The position numbers and the translations under genes were made by a program. Positions 1 through 8,461 of a stretch of DNA of 25,054 nt are shown here, piece after piece. The stretch covers positions 1 through 25,054 of the forward strand of contig JAAXQB010000182.1 in the NCBI GenBank assembly GCA_012329085.1, read 5' to 3'. The DNA comes from Methanosarcinales archaeon (lineage in GTDB: Archaea; Halobacteriota; Methanosarcinia; Methanosarcinales; Methanosarcinaceae). How positions within the stretch are numbered: the stretch's first letter is position 1; each line of letters opens with the position of its first letter. The notes below the pieces were generated by a model that worked only from the letters and a program-made list of their open reading frames with translations, had not been told where the DNA came from and searched no databases.

Positions 1-1622
1 CCTCTACCAAATTCTTTCCGTGGTTGTTTAAAGTCAAATGGCATAAGGTCATCTGCAAAGCATATCTTCACAAGTGGATTTACTACAAATGCATCGCCTC
101 GTCCTGCGTGTGCTGCTGATGCAATTCCAGTATATCCGCCTTGGTGCCCTACATTCATTGCATAATTTGGATAGTTTGGACCACGAAGTTCAACAGGCAA
201 TCCCTCATCTGATTGATAAGAGAACACATTTGCCGCACCACATTGATCTTGAAGGTCGTATCCATAGAATCCAAGTCTTCCATGTGCTTCTTTATGTAAA
301 TACATCGAAAGATACCATCCTGAAAGACCTGCATTTCCATTTCCTGTTGCAAGTGAAGTTGAACATCCTGCTGCTGCTGATAATACTGTTGCTCTTTGAG
401 ATCCACCAAAGTGAGATTCAAGTGTTGTTGGATATAATTCGTAGTTTTCCAATCCATAAAGTGTAGATTCAGTAGCAATATCTTTAACAACATCAAGTGT
501 TGCTTCTACTTTATTATCTACACCTTTATTTGCTGCACCATTGTATTTTTTATTGATGTAATCTACCATATAATACATATTATCATCAAGAATGTTATCA
601 GTGTATGCTGCAGTTGCATATTGTGTAAATCCAACTCCTCCTGACATGTATGAACCAAGCCATATTTGGTCATAAAGCATACATCCAGCACCAATCACTT
701 CTAAAGCAACTTTTGTAGGGTCATCAGACTTTACACGGCTTGTTTGAATAATATCTGCGAGATGTCCGAATGATACACCGCCCGGTTCGTTTGGACTTCG
801 TGCCCTTCTTGCAGGTAGCATATCACCCATTTGAATAACTCCGGCATGTTTTGCAGCATAGGATAAATCTGCCACAGCAGCTTCGCCTGCACACATACTA
901 TATGAAGAAATGAAAGACATACCAATTTGCATTGCAATCCATCTAGAAGTTTGTCCACCATCTGTACTTCTTGTGACAACTGTTGGAATGTGTGCAGCTT
1001 GCCATGAAGTTTTTCCAATAGATGCTTTCAATTGTTCTGCTTGTTCTTCAGGGAATTGCTTGTTAATGTCGATTAAAAATTGCTTGTCAATCTCATCTGC
1101 AAGTTCATCATCTCCTGTAAATATCTTTACATAGCAGTCTTCTGTAAGTCCAGGATGTGTTTCCACCATATGTTCCTGAACAACTGCACCACCAGGTAAT
1201 GCGTGGTTTAATGTTTCAAGATAGTGATTGATAGTTTCAGGTGTAACTTCAATTCCAAGTCTCTTTTCTAATGTATCGTGTGCTAAACCCATTCCTACAA
1301 TACAAGTTCTTTTAATATCATCACACATTTGTTGCATTGCGGCATTATTTACATAGTGTAAATCATCCCCTTCAACAAGCATATCTGTACCAGATATTAC
1401 ATATGGTGTGAGTGCCCTTTGTCCAAGTGGAATTCCTCCACAATGAAGGTCAGGATTATATGATGAAAGACCTCGCTTCTTTGCAATTTCTTGACCTGCT
1501 TTTTTCATTTCTACTTTTCTTGAACTTTGTTCAATTCCAAGTCTTTTAAAAGTACCAGTCTTACTTGTATCATCTTCGTACTTCCTACTCATTTCTTTTT
1601 TGAATAATTTTTCCTTAGTCAT
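1..1622 (-). CDS. mcrA: Methyl-coenzyme M reductase subunit alpha (3' end cut by window edge)
   Basis: Catalytic alpha subunit of methyl-coenzyme M reductase, the nickel F430 enzyme that makes methane from methyl-CoM and CoB (alpha2beta2gamma2 complex). I translated the frame from the ATG at 1622; 540 complete codons are present, so against a usual 550-570 residues only the last few tens are missing. Recognisable blocks include [60 protein letters not shown] and [16 protein letters not shown]. By alignment with the Methanothermobacter enzyme, the residues modified there fall at His259, Arg273, Gln409, Gly454 (thioglycine) and Cys461; the 14- and 7-residue spacings are conserved. An AAAGGTGAT ribosome-binding site lies just upstream. 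It is the last gene of the mcrBDCGA operon and is separated from mcrG by an unusually long 79-nt gap that holds a perfect palindrome. The sequence resembles Methanosarcina/Methanocella McrA more than Methanobacteriales McrA (judged from memory). Confidence 0.97.
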   Translation of the reverse strand, partial: MTKEKLFKKEMSRKYEDDTSKTGTFKRLGIEQSSRKVEMKKAGQEIAKKRGLSSYNPDLHCGGIPLGQRALTPYVISGTDMLVEGDDLHYVNNAAMQQMCDDIKRTCIVGMGLAHDTLEKRLGIEVTPETINHYLETLNHALPGGAVVQEHMVETHPGLTEDCYVKIFTGDDELADEIDKQFLIDINKQFPEEQAEQLKASIGKTSWQAAHIPTVVTRSTDGGQTSRWIAMQIGMSFISSYSMCAGEAAVADLSYAAKHAGVIQMGDMLPARRARSPNEPGGVSFGHLADIIQTSRVKSDDPTKVALEVIGAGCMLYDQIWLGSYMSGGVGFTQYATAAYTDNILDDNMYYMVDYINKKYNGAANKGVDNKVEATLDVVKDIATESTLYGLENYELYPTTLESHFGGSQRATVLSAAAGCSTSLATGNGNAGLSGWYLSMYLHKEAHGRLGFYGYDLQDQCGAANVFSYQSDEGLPVELRGPNYPNYAMNVGHQGGYTGIASAAHAGRGDAFVVNPLVKICFADDLMPFDFKQPRKEFGR

Positions 1623-1647
1623 TATATATCACCTTTATTTTTTTTGT

Positions 1648-1674
1648 AGTATATAATTTATAAAATTATATACT
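1648..1674 (-). repeat. 27-nt perfect palindrome (family B) between mcrG and mcrA
   Basis: The arms AGTATATAATTT and AAATTATATACT are perfect 12-bp reverse complements around a 3-nt loop (ata on the plus strand, tat on the minus strand). It sits 25 nt upstream of the mcrA start, inside the operon. The same 27-nt design recurs at 5828, 7398, 13067, 15567, 16475 and 18088. In RNA it would form a hairpin in the mcrG-mcrA spacer; in DNA it also contains TATA-box-like sequence, so an internal mcrA promoter is possible. Confidence 0.85.
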
Positions 1675-1701
1675 GGGATAAATTTTTTAATTTTTCGAAT
1701 T

Positions 1702-2448
1702 TTATTTTGGTTGGAACCCATATTCAGTTCTTTGTTGCCAGATTCTATGTACTAATTCAATTACTTCTTTATCTTCTCTAAATGGCACATTATCTGCTCT
1801 GTAAATGGTAGTTCTTTTAGCAGCCTCATCTTCTGACATTGGCTTGCCCATATTTACTTCCCTATCAAGAAGTCTTCCAACTTGATCTTTTACAACCATG
1901 ACTTCGCCATCTTTCATTACAGATCTTTCAAGCATATCAAACATAAGTCCATTTTCAGGAAGTCTTAATGAATGCCCATGCACTGCTGCCCCTCTTAAAC
2001 TTGAAAGTGCAGGACAAGACATGTCCGTTTCAAGTTGATGTTTTGCAACTACCTCCATATCTCGCTCTCTCGCTTCTACAATTTGTCGTCCTGATAAGGT
2101 ACCTGGATCTACACCTCTAAAATTAATTGCTGCCATATAAGTTCTAAAATATGGGACTGATGGTGAATTGTACATTGAATCTACAAATTGTATATAACGC
2201 ATTCCATCTCCTGCTTTTGCACCTGGCGTTGGTTCAACGATTTCTCGTATTGAACATTCAGGTTCAGTCATTTCAGAAAGAGGTGGATGTGTGCTCTTAT
2301 AATCACTGCCCGGAGCTCTGTGACCTAATATTAATGTCAAATCTTCATCTGAAATTTCTCTTATCTTTTCAGATTTTTTTGCCATTTGTTTTCTTCTATT
2401 TTGTGCAATAGTTGTTGCACCTGGGTAATATTGTGGTGTATATGTCAT
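1702..2448 (-). CDS. mcrG: Methyl-coenzyme M reductase subunit gamma
   Basis: Gamma subunit of methyl-CoM reductase, cytoplasmic, part of the alpha2beta2gamma2 enzyme. At 248 residues it matches the family. The N-terminus begins MTYTPQYYPGATTIAQNRR, a typical McrG opening. LGHRAPGSDYKSTHPPLSEM, RYIQFVDSMYNSP, FRGVDPGTLSGRQ, AVHGHSLRLPENGLMFDML and VVKDQVGRLLDREVNMGKP are family hallmarks. AGGAGAAA lies about 6 nt before the ATG. It lies 51 nt downstream of mcrC and 79 nt upstream of mcrA, in the standard position. Confidence 0.97.
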   Translation of the reverse strand: MTYTPQYYPGATTIAQNRRKQMAKKSEKIREISDEDLTLILGHRAPGSDYKSTHPPLSEMTEPECSIREIVEPTPGAKAGDGMRYIQFVDSMYNSPSVPYFRTYMAAINFRGVDPGTLSGRQIVEARERDMEVVAKHQLETDMSCPALSSLRGAAVHGHSLRLPENGLMFDMLERSVMKDGEVMVVKDQVGRLLDREVNMGKPMSEDEAAKRTTIYRADNVPFREDKEVIELVHRIWQQRTEYGFQPK

Positions 2449-2499
2449 AATAATTTCTCCTATTTAAGTTTTAATTTAAATACTCTAAAAGCATGCATT

Positions 2500-3108
2500 T
2501 TATGAAATCTTTGATTTTTTATTCATTGTGCGATTTACAGCCCTTACAAGTTCGTTCAACTTATCAATAGTTGTCGCTTCCCCCCTTGTAATTCCTGACA
2601 CAATTTCCATTATTGTTCCTTTTGTTAAAATATCTTCATCTTTTGGCATTACAAATTTAGTTTTTACCCCAGCTTTTGCAAAATCTTCAAAATTGACTGG
2701 AGATTGACAAACTATAATTGCAGGTATATTAACACCCTCTAATATTGCACGAATCTTTTTTATTATGTGATCTTTCACACTTCCAACATGAATAACTGCT
2801 ACTTTATGTCGAGATATTTGTTCAAATTCTTCAGGATTTATTCCAAAAGAACCTGATGCCATTCCAACATCTGGCACGCCAGATCCTGAATACAAAACTA
2901 ATACACTAACTTGTATCTTTGCTTCACGCATTCCGAATGTAAGTTCGCATACAGGTTTTGTTATATGCCGCCTTCCCGGACTCATTGCAACAACAATCAC
3001 ATCTGCTCTTCCAGCTTCTGAAAGAGTTCCACGACCTGCCATTCCTCCGCCTCTGCCTATGCCTTTTCCATGCCTACAATCAACTACTTGAGTTTCTCTA
3101 TCAAACAT
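2500..3108 (-). CDS. mcrC: Methyl-coenzyme M reductase operon protein C
   Basis: Accessory protein of the mcr operon, not part of the purified catalytic enzyme. McrC has been reported in the ATP-dependent activation machinery that reduces the F430 nickel to Ni(I). This copy has 202 residues, normal for the family. Landmarks are the glycine-rich N-terminal stretch (HGKGIGRGGGMAGRGTLSEAG, about residues 13-33), VVAMSPGRRHITKPVCELTFG and a central SGSGVPDVGMASGSFGIN segment. It starts 6 nt after the mcrD stop codon, so the two are very likely translationally coupled. Confidence 0.95.
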   Translation of the reverse strand: MFDRETQVVDCRHGKGIGRGGGMAGRGTLSEAGRADVIVVAMSPGRRHITKPVCELTFGMREAKIQVSVLVLYSGSGVPDVGMASGSFGINPEEFEQISRHKVAVIHVGSVKDHIIKKIRAILEGVNIPAIIVCQSPVNFEDFAKAGVKTKFVMPKDEDILTKGTIMEIVSGITRGEATTIDKLNELVRAVNRTMNKKSKIS

Positions 3109-3114
3109 GTTTTA

Positions 3115-3585
3115 TTAATTTAACATGCAGATTTGTTTATCTTCGCTCTTTTTTGGATCTGATAATCCAAGTGCAATTTTATCAGCGTTAGCACCTCGTT
3201 TTGCATAATCTGTCGTAGTAGATCTTTTAAGAATGAAAAGTCCTTCATTAAATTCAAAATCACAAGGTAATATTTCCTTACAAATCAATTTAACGCTATC
3301 TTTTACAATAGAGTTTTCAACTTCTAATCGAACTCTTCCAACACAAACAGATAATTCGATAATTTTTGAAGTGATTTGAATTAATTGTCTTTGTGAGTGG
3401 TGAATAGAATCGCCTTTTGCAGGACCATATGGTACTGTTGAAGGCAACCTAGGACCTTGCACCATTATTTTTTTGATGCCTTCTATTTTAACTAATTCAT
3501 TTAACAGTTTTTGAGTAGTGATAGGCGAGAGTAAATTCTTTGGAGCGATTTCAATATCAAGAGTGTTTTCTACATTTTCTGTCAT
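3115..3585 (-). CDS. mcrD: Methyl-coenzyme M reductase operon protein D
   Basis: McrD is the small accessory protein encoded between mcrB and mcrC. It binds McrA or assembling MCR and is thought to help maturation, possibly F430 insertion. The product is 156 residues, as expected. Typical McrD features are the early phrase KNLLSPITTQKLLNEL, the MVQGPRLP block near residue 40, VCVGRVRLEVEN in the middle and the GLFILKRSTTTDYAKRGAN tail. AAAAGGCAT precedes the ATG. The gap to mcrB is 84 nt. Confidence 0.93.
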   Translation of the reverse strand: MTENVENTLDIEIAPKNLLSPITTQKLLNELVKIEGIKKIMVQGPRLPSTVPYGPAKGDSIHHSQRQLIQITSKIIELSVCVGRVRLEVENSIVKDSVKLICKEILPCDFEFNEGLFILKRSTTTDYAKRGANADKIALGLSDPKKSEDKQICMLN

Positions 3586-3669
3586 TATAATGCCTTTTAG
3601 TTTTGTTATTTTACATTAGGTCAAATGAAATCTTTATCTAAAATCATAAGAAATTCATTTTAATTATAT

Positions 3670-4974
3670 TTATAATGCGTCTGCAATTGATTGAATTGGC
3701 TCTCTAAATTCTTTAATTGAACCAAATACATTTCCAACAAGACCAGAAGTCTTTTCAATTGTAAACATTTGAGTACCTGCATCAAGTGAAGCTGCAGCTG
3801 GAATACATGGTATTGCAAATCCTCTGGAGTGTCTGGTTACTACATGATTACCATTAAATATTCCAGGTCCGCCCCCTCCGTAGATTGAGTGACTGAAAAA
3901 TGAAAATCCTACTGCAGTTCCTTGTGCTTTACCATAATCGCATCCCGGAAGTCCAGTTTCTTTTTCAAGTATATCATTGAAGTATAGAATGGTTGCTGCT
4001 ACATTTTGTGCTGCTCTTCCTGCACCACAATTTACTAATGTTGCTGCAAGTTGTCCTGATGCCGCATATGCATTCCATAAAGGCACATCATTTGCTTTGT
4101 AGAATTTGTATCCAGATGGTGCTGTTGTATCAACAGAAATTACTTTATCTTCAATAGCTCGCTCAACAAGTGATTGAATGACAGTACCAATTGTACCTGT
4201 TTGACCGTTTGCTTTTACAAGGTCATAAGTTAAATTATTTGCATTAAGTCCTTGATATGCAAGTCCAAGCAATTGATAATCTTCAAATATTCCAATTGCA
4301 TTACCCATTTCATACATAGCAGTTTGCTCAAATATTGATGCTAATGCTGCTGAATTCATTGCAGATTTGTTTGTAATTGCTGCAATGTGATTTGCCATAA
4401 TATTTCTAAGTGAATATCCAAGACCTTCATTACTTTGTGGAATGCTTAAAATTGATGCTACATTTCCGCCTGAAAGGTCCATTGTGTGCGGATAACTTCC
4501 CCATACAGATGCTTTTACAATAGGTGCATCAAATATACCTGTGTTAAATTCATCGATGATTGCTTGTACTGTTGATGCTGCGCCCACTGTGGTTGCTGAT
4601 ATGTAATCTGCACCTATGGTAGTTCTTTTGGATGGGATTTGTACTAATAATTGTTTTCCGCCACCAATTACTTCCACATTTGTATCATCACCCTCATCTA
4701 CTCTTATGAGCGATTCTATTTTATTTCGCAAATTGTCTGCATTTCCAACAATATCGTAATCCATTTCTCGCCCAAGAATATGCCGTGCTTTTCCACCCAT
4801 TTTACCGGTTGCAAGTGCATTTTGAATTCCTGTAAGATTAATTGCAACAGACCTTTTTGTATCTCTTACAATTTTTTCAATTGCTGCATTTCGCGTTGGT
4901 GCAATGCTTTTAAGATCAACATTACTTTCCAATAATTTTCCTCTATCACTATATAAATCTATTTTATAAGACAT
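3670..4974 (-). CDS. mcrB: Methyl-coenzyme M reductase subunit beta
   Basis: Beta subunit of methyl-CoM reductase and first gene of the operon. It is 434 residues, full length. Diagnostic blocks include IDLYSDRGKLLESNVDLKSI at the N-terminus, SVWGSYPHTMDLSGGNVASIL, and the C-terminal run with YGKAQGTAVGFSFFSHSIYGGGGPGIFNGNHVVTRHSRGFAIPC, which lines the coenzyme-binding channel. The start is well placed: a strong GGAGGAACTAA precedes the ATG. Promoter-like TATA sequence lies a further 35-60 nt upstream, so transcription of the whole operon probably begins there. Confidence 0.97.
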   Translation of the reverse strand: MSYKIDLYSDRGKLLESNVDLKSIAPTRNAAIEKIVRDTKRSVAINLTGIQNALATGKMGGKARHILGREMDYDIVGNADNLRNKIESLIRVDEGDDTNVEVIGGGKQLLVQIPSKRTTIGADYISATTVGAASTVQAIIDEFNTGIFDAPIVKASVWGSYPHTMDLSGGNVASILSIPQSNEGLGYSLRNIMANHIAAITNKSAMNSAALASIFEQTAMYEMGNAIGIFEDYQLLGLAYQGLNANNLTYDLVKANGQTGTIGTVIQSLVERAIEDKVISVDTTAPSGYKFYKANDVPLWNAYAASGQLAATLVNCGAGRAAQNVAATILYFNDILEKETGLPGCDYGKAQGTAVGFSFFSHSIYGGGGPGIFNGNHVVTRHSRGFAIPCIPAAASLDAGTQMFTIEKTSGLVGNVFGSIKEFREPIQSIADAL

Positions 4975-5036
4975 TTAGTTCCTCCTTATGAACTGTGTTT
5001 TGGTTTTGTATAGTTATTTATATTTGTATATACAAA
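4975..5036 (-). promoter_or_regulatory. mcrB leader: strong Shine-Dalgarno and probable TATA box
   Basis: Read on the minus strand, GGAGGAAC (4979-4986) lies 4 nt before the mcrB ATG and is the strongest ribosome-binding site in the window. An AT-rich box containing AAATATAAATAAC with a small palindrome TTTGTATATACAAA lies at 5012-5035, where an archaeal TATA element would give a leader of roughly 20-30 nt. The exact start site is inferred. Confidence 0.55.
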
Positions 5037-5598
5037 TCAAATAAATAGAAAAATTCTCAAGTTTTATGGCTCTTATTTTATATGTATTGCATATACAACC
5101 AATAAAAACTCTTGGAATTCATGATTTTCTATTTTTTTTATTGCATATATTTATAAATGCATACATTCTTAAAAAATCACATGTAAACACTCGTTCTTTT
5201 TAAGAATGGATTATAGAAAATTAAATATATTTTATTAAAATATTATTAGAATGAACATAATATTTAGAAAATTATTAATTTTCATTATTATATACTAGAG
5301 AAAATTCTAATTTCTCATACAAGAGACTGCCATAGTACCTACAAGACATTGTCTCTTATAGTAATAGTATATTGCTTTTAAACATATAAATCTTTGTTCT
5401 TACCCATATATAAAGATTGTGTCATTTAGTATACAAAATTCGATTATGTGTGTTAACTTTATATTTTATATCAATTGTTAAAAAATATTCACAATCAAAT
5501 TTATGTCAATTTAAAGATTACAAATAATCGTAAAATGGGACTTTTGTTGCATAATATTGATATTATTTGTAATAAACATTAATTAAATAGTCCAATGG
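5037..5598. other. Non-coding part of the divergent mcrB-glnA spacer
   Basis: About 560 nt without a credible reading frame on either strand. It is extremely AT-rich, with several TATA-like boxes (for example near 5148-5160) that could serve either direction. The only clear structure is an inverted repeat, AAGAGAC (5321-5327) with GTCTCTT (5351-5357). Inside the loop, AGAC at 5344-5347 could pair with part of the same right arm (5351-5354), giving an alternative fold. No GGAA-N6-TTCC operator of the NrpR nitrogen regulator type was found. Confidence 0.6.
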
Positions 5599-5699
5599 TA
5601 TGAAAAAGTATGAAAAAAAATTAAATATATCTATATACTATTAAAATGTAATTATGTATACTTATAAGTTTATTAATTAAACTGATAGGAAATTATATG
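5599..5699 (+). promoter_or_regulatory. Upstream duplicate of the glnA promoter/leader
   Basis: This stretch repeats the real glnA leader (5908-6007). The first 46 or so bases are almost identical in both copies, from TATGAAAAAGTATG through the TATA-like AAATATATCTATATACTAT. The ends are identical too: GGAAATTATATG, including the ribosome-binding site and ATG. Lengths to the ATG are 98 and 97 nt. Here the ATG (5697-5699) opens only Met-Pro-stop. It is either a duplicated promoter with a dead start or a tiny leader frame. Confidence 0.75.
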
Positions 5700-5735
5700 C
5701 CATAAATAAAAAAACATATTTTGAATATACGAGAT

Positions 5736-5785
5736 AACGCTTATTCATTCTTAAATGAGCAAACGCTTATTCATTCTGAACAAGC
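5736..5785. repeat. Two imperfect 25-bp tandem units (family A half-palindromes)
   Basis: Units 5736-5760 and 5761-5785 both follow the pattern aACGCTTATTCATTCT, then a short variable part ending in AGC. They match the left half of the GCTCATTC/GAATGAGC palindrome family seen elsewhere in the window. They lie between the two glnA leader copies. Confidence 0.7.
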
Positions 5786-5827
5786 TATTGAAAATTTTTT
5801 TAACCCATTCTGAAAGAATGAGTGTTA

Positions 5828-5854
5828 AGTATACAATTTTACAAATTATGTACT
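5828..5854 (+). repeat. Family B 27-nt palindrome
   Basis: Arms AGTATACAATTT and AAATTATGTACT around loop TAC. This is the same 12-3-12 design as the copy in the mcr operon, with two mismatches between arms. It is directly preceded by GAATGAGTGTTA (family A-like) and followed by the tandem repeat at 5855. Confidence 0.8.
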
Positions 5855-5907
5855 AACGCTCAGAGCGTTCAATCACGAGCAAACGCTCAGAGCGTTCAAT
5901 CACGAGC
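5855..5907 (+). repeat. Perfect 26-bp tandem duplication
   Basis: The 26-base unit at 5855-5880 (begins AACGCTCAGAGCGTT, ends CACGAGC) is repeated exactly at 5882-5907, with one spacer base. Each unit contains the small palindrome AACGCTcAGAGCGTT. The second unit abuts the functional glnA leader. Confidence 0.92.
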
Positions 5908-6004
5908 TATGAAAAAGTATGAAAAAAAATTAAATATATCTATATACTATCAAAATATAATTAATGTCTTACTAAAATTACAAATCTAAATAATAGGAAA
6001 TTAT
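5908..6004 (+). promoter_or_regulatory. glnA promoter and ribosome-binding region
   Basis: An A-rich BRE-like run followed by TTAAATATATCTATATAC (about 5928-5947) forms a probable TATA region some 60-75 nt before the glnA ATG. ATAGGAAATTAT just before the ATG provides a weak ribosome-binding site. An almost identical leader lies about 309 bp upstream. Confidence 0.6.
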
Positions 6005-7339
6005 ATGATACAAAGAACAAAAGAAGATGTTTTAACTGCCATAGTTGAAAAAAATGTAAAATTTATAAGAACACAATTTACAGACACATTCGGAACAATT
6101 AAAAGTTGGGCAATTCCAGCAGAAAACCTTGAAGATGCATTAAATGACGGAGTAATGTTTGATGGCTCTTCCATTACAGGATTTACACGAATTGAAGAAT
6201 CCGATATGACACTTATTCCTGATCCAAATACTTTCTGCATACTTCCATGGAGACCAACAGAAAGAGGATCAGTTGCACGAATTATTGGAGATGTGAAACT
6301 TCCAGACGGAACTTCATTTGAAGGAGATCCAAGGAATATATTAAAAAAAGCAATTAAAGAAGCTGAAGCACAAGGATTTACAATGAATGTAGGTCCTGAA
6401 CTTGAATTCTTTTTATTTAAATTAGATGAAAAAGGACACCCATCATTAGAATTTACAGACCATGGCGGATATTTTGATTTTGCACCATTAGATAAAGCAC
6501 AAGATGTACGAAGAGATATTGATTTTGCTCTTGAAGACATGGGCTTTAATTTAGAAGCATCACATCATGAAGTTGCACCATCCCAGCATGAAATCAATTT
6601 TAAATTTGATGATGTATTAACTACTGCAGATAATGTAATAACATTTAAATATGTTGTAAAATCAATTGCATATGCAAAAGGATATTATGCAACATTTATG
6701 CCAAAACCAATTTATGGAGAAAACGGGTCAGGCATGCATTCTAATCAATCATTATCCAAAAATGGTACAAATGCATTTTATGATTCAGATTCTGAAAATG
6801 GATTATCTCAAACTGCATTACATTATATCGGAGGATTACTCAAACACATAAAAGATTTTACAGCAGTCACAAATCCACTTGTAAATTCATATAAAAGACT
6901 TGTTCCAGGATATGAAGCACCAATATACCGCACATGGTCTAATTCAAATAGAAGTTCACTTATAAGAATTCCTGCAATAAGAGGACGAGGAACTCGTGTG
7001 GAACTTAGATGTCCAGACCCAAGTTGTAACCCATATCTTGCATTTGCATTAATGTTATCTGCAGGTCTTGATGGTATTAAAAATAAAATCGATCCCGGCG
7101 AACCATCAAATTTCAATATATTTGATGTGTGTGATGAAACCCGTAAAGAAAAGTGTATAGAATCCTTGCCAGGAAGTCTTAAAGAAGCAATTGCTTGTAT
7201 GAAAGAAAGTACATTTGTAAGATCGGTATTAGGAAATCATGTGTTTGAAAATTATTTAAGTACAAAGATTACAGAATGGGATGAATATAAAGCACAAGTT
7301 CATAAATGGGAACTTGATACATATTTTGAGAAATATTAA
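6005..7339 (+). CDS. glnA: Glutamine synthetase, type I
   Basis: Makes glutamine from glutamate, ammonia and ATP; the main ammonia-assimilating enzyme, a cytoplasmic dodecamer in this family. The 444-residue length fits the shorter GSI-alpha type. Beta-grasp N-terminal domain with DGSS (53-56). Catalytic domain: GPELEFF (130-136, metal ligands), HHEVAPSQHEI (187-197), KPIYGENGSGMH (234-245, flexible loop and ATP site), NPLVNSYKRL (290-299), NRSSLIRIP (315-323) and ELRCPDPSCNPYLA (333-346). The adenylylation tyrosine region of beta-type enzymes is not recognisable, so control is probably by feedback or by PII/small-protein binding. It is monocistronic: a duplicated leader lies upstream and a clear terminator immediately downstream. 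Confidence 0.97.
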   Translation: MIQRTKEDVLTAIVEKNVKFIRTQFTDTFGTIKSWAIPAENLEDALNDGVMFDGSSITGFTRIEESDMTLIPDPNTFCILPWRPTERGSVARIIGDVKLPDGTSFEGDPRNILKKAIKEAEAQGFTMNVGPELEFFLFKLDEKGHPSLEFTDHGGYFDFAPLDKAQDVRRDIDFALEDMGFNLEASHHEVAPSQHEINFKFDDVLTTADNVITFKYVVKSIAYAKGYYATFMPKPIYGENGSGMHSNQSLSKNGTNAFYDSDSENGLSQTALHYIGGLLKHIKDFTAVTNPLVNSYKRLVPGYEAPIYRTWSNSNRSSLIRIPAIRGRGTRVELRCPDPSCNPYLAFALMLSAGLDGIKNKIDPGEPSNFNIFDVCDETRKEKCIESLPGSLKEAIACMKESTFVRSVLGNHVFENYLSTKITEWDEYKAQVHKWELDTYFEKY

Positions 7340-7370
7340 AGGGCATCATTGCCCTCTTCTCTTTTTTTAT
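7340..7370 (+). terminator. glnA terminator: hairpin plus T run
   Basis: AGGGCA (7340-7345), loop TCAT, TGCCCT (7350-7355), followed by CTTCTC and seven Ts (7362-7368). It begins immediately after the glnA stop codon and looks like a classical intrinsic terminator. Confidence 0.85.
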
Positions 7371-7397
7371 AGTTCGTGATTTAACATTCTGGGTGTT

Positions 7398-7424
7398 AAT
7401 ACATAATTTTATAAATCATATACA
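7398..7424 (+). repeat. Family B palindrome between convergent glnA and purE
   Basis: Arms AATACATAATTT and AAATCATATACA around loop TAT, a slightly decayed copy of the 27-nt element, preceded by ATTCTGGGTGTTA as in other copies. A more degenerate relative lies at about 7528-7555 (GAATGGATGTTAAATATATAATTGCAAAATT), overlapping the end of purE. Confidence 0.7.
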
Positions 7425-7551
7425 ATTAAAAAATGTTTTAAATATTATGTAGAATGGAGCGTTTTCGTATATTATATATAATAAAAATGGAAAAATAAAT
7501 TTTTATCCAACCAATCCTAAAAGAATGGATGTTAAATATATAATTGCAAAA

Positions 7552-8049
7552 TTAAATTCCATCTCGTTCCATTTTTTCGGCTTTCTCCTCAACTTTTTTT
7601 TGCATATTTTTCTTATATTTTTTAACTTTTTCCCTTATTAATGGATACTTAACTCCAAGAATTTGTGCTGCCAAAATTCCTGCATTTTTTGCATTATTTA
7701 TTGCAACAGTAGCAACAGGTACACCACTAGGCATTTGTACTATAGAATATAACGAATCCACTCCAAGAAGTGTAGCTGTTTTTATAGGCACTCCAATTAT
7801 GGGAAGTGTGCTTATAGATGCCACCATGCCAGGAAGATGTGCAGCCCCTCCTGCACCTGCAATTATAACATCAATACCTCTATTTTCTGCTTCTTTTGCA
7901 TATTTGAATAATCGTTCTGGTGTTCTGTGTGCAGATACGATTGTTATTTCATACAATATGTCAAATTCATTTAATATTTCTGCCGCCGCTTTCATCACAG
8001 GTAAATCTGAATCACTTCCCATAATAATTCCAATCATTATTTCATTCAT
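7552..8049 (-). CDS. purE: N5-carboxyaminoimidazole ribonucleotide mutase
   Basis: Purine-synthesis enzyme, class I PurE, converting N5-CAIR to CAIR. The 165-residue product has the full motif set: [10 protein letters not shown] (10-19, phosphate and ribose binding), SAHRTPERL (39-47, catalytic His), [12 protein letters not shown] (64-75) and [20 protein letters not shown]. The lysine-rich C-terminal tail is longer than the enzymatic core needs. No purK is visible nearby; the gene stands alone, convergent with glnA. AAGGATAT lies before the ATG, and a TATA-like GTTATATAC about 30-40 nt upstream belongs to a degenerate family B repeat. Confidence 0.95.
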   Translation of the reverse strand: MNEIMIGIIMGSDSDLPVMKAAAEILNEFDILYEITIVSAHRTPERLFKYAKEAENRGIDVIIAGAGGAAHLPGMVASISTLPIIGVPIKTATLLGVDSLYSIVQMPSGVPVATVAINNAKNAGILAAQILGVKYPLIREKVKKYKKNMQKKVEEKAEKMERDGI

Positions 8050-8074
8050 TTTATAATATCCTTATAATTTTATT

Positions 8075-8171
8075 ATTGTATATAACTTGTAAATATGCAT
8101 TTCTCAAAGAGAAATATGTTCTATAAACTCCCTGATAGCTCATTCGGAATGAATGAGCGTTATTCGTAGTA
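8075..8171. repeat. Cluster of small palindromes (families A and B, minus orientation)
   Basis: Contains a degenerate family B piece (8075-8100), a perfect 7-bp hairpin ATTTCTC-aaa-GAGAAAT (8099-8115) and a perfect family A hairpin GCTCATTC-ggaat-GAATGAGC (8138-8158). Read on the minus strand, the latter begins ATAACGCTCATTCATTCCG and continues GAATGAGCTATCAGGGAG, matching the consensus of copies at 17617 and 16359. The cluster is upstream of purE. Confidence 0.75.
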
Positions 8172-8226
8172 TATACTCAAAAAATTTTTTTAATTTCTTT
8201 TAGAAAATTTTTTTAAATAGTATATT

Positions 8227-8439
8227 ATGTTATCAAGTCCTATAAATATTATGTTATGCTATGAAAAAATAAAAATAAGATTAAAATTTATTAAAATTAT
8301 TATATTGGAAAATTTCACGGCACAGTTTCAAAAATTTCAGTTACATAACGAAAAGCAATATTTGGTTGATTATGTAAACCCGTTTGGCATAAAAAGTATA
8401 AAATCACTATATTTTGGAATTGTGCTAAATTATGCATAA
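8227..8439 (+). CDS. Small open frame, doubtful
   Basis: A 70-codon frame in the 450-nt spacer between purE and the ankyrin gene. The product is basic and rich in Ile/Lys/Phe, as random AT-rich DNA would give; the second half (FTAQFQKFQLHNEKQYLVDY onward) looks a little more protein-like. There is no clear ribosome-binding site and no recognisable family. It may be a gene remnant. Confidence 0.18.
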   Translation: MLSSPINIMLCYEKIKIRLKFIKIIILENFTAQFQKFQLHNEKQYLVDYVNPFGIKSIKSLYFGIVLNYA

Positions 8440-8461
8440 TATTTATATGTAGGAACTTATA

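Noticed and set aside
74..496. Open frames on both strands within the mcrA region
   Set aside because: They are shadows of the partial mcrA gene, which runs through in one minus-strand frame with unmistakable McrA motifs.
5736..5907. Possible CRISPR array
   Set aside because: The two repeat pairs have at most one base between units and no spacers, and no cas genes are nearby.
5037..6004. NrpR-type nitrogen operator (GGAA-N6-TTCC) before glnA
   Set aside because: No such inverted sequence was found by reading the spacer on both strands.
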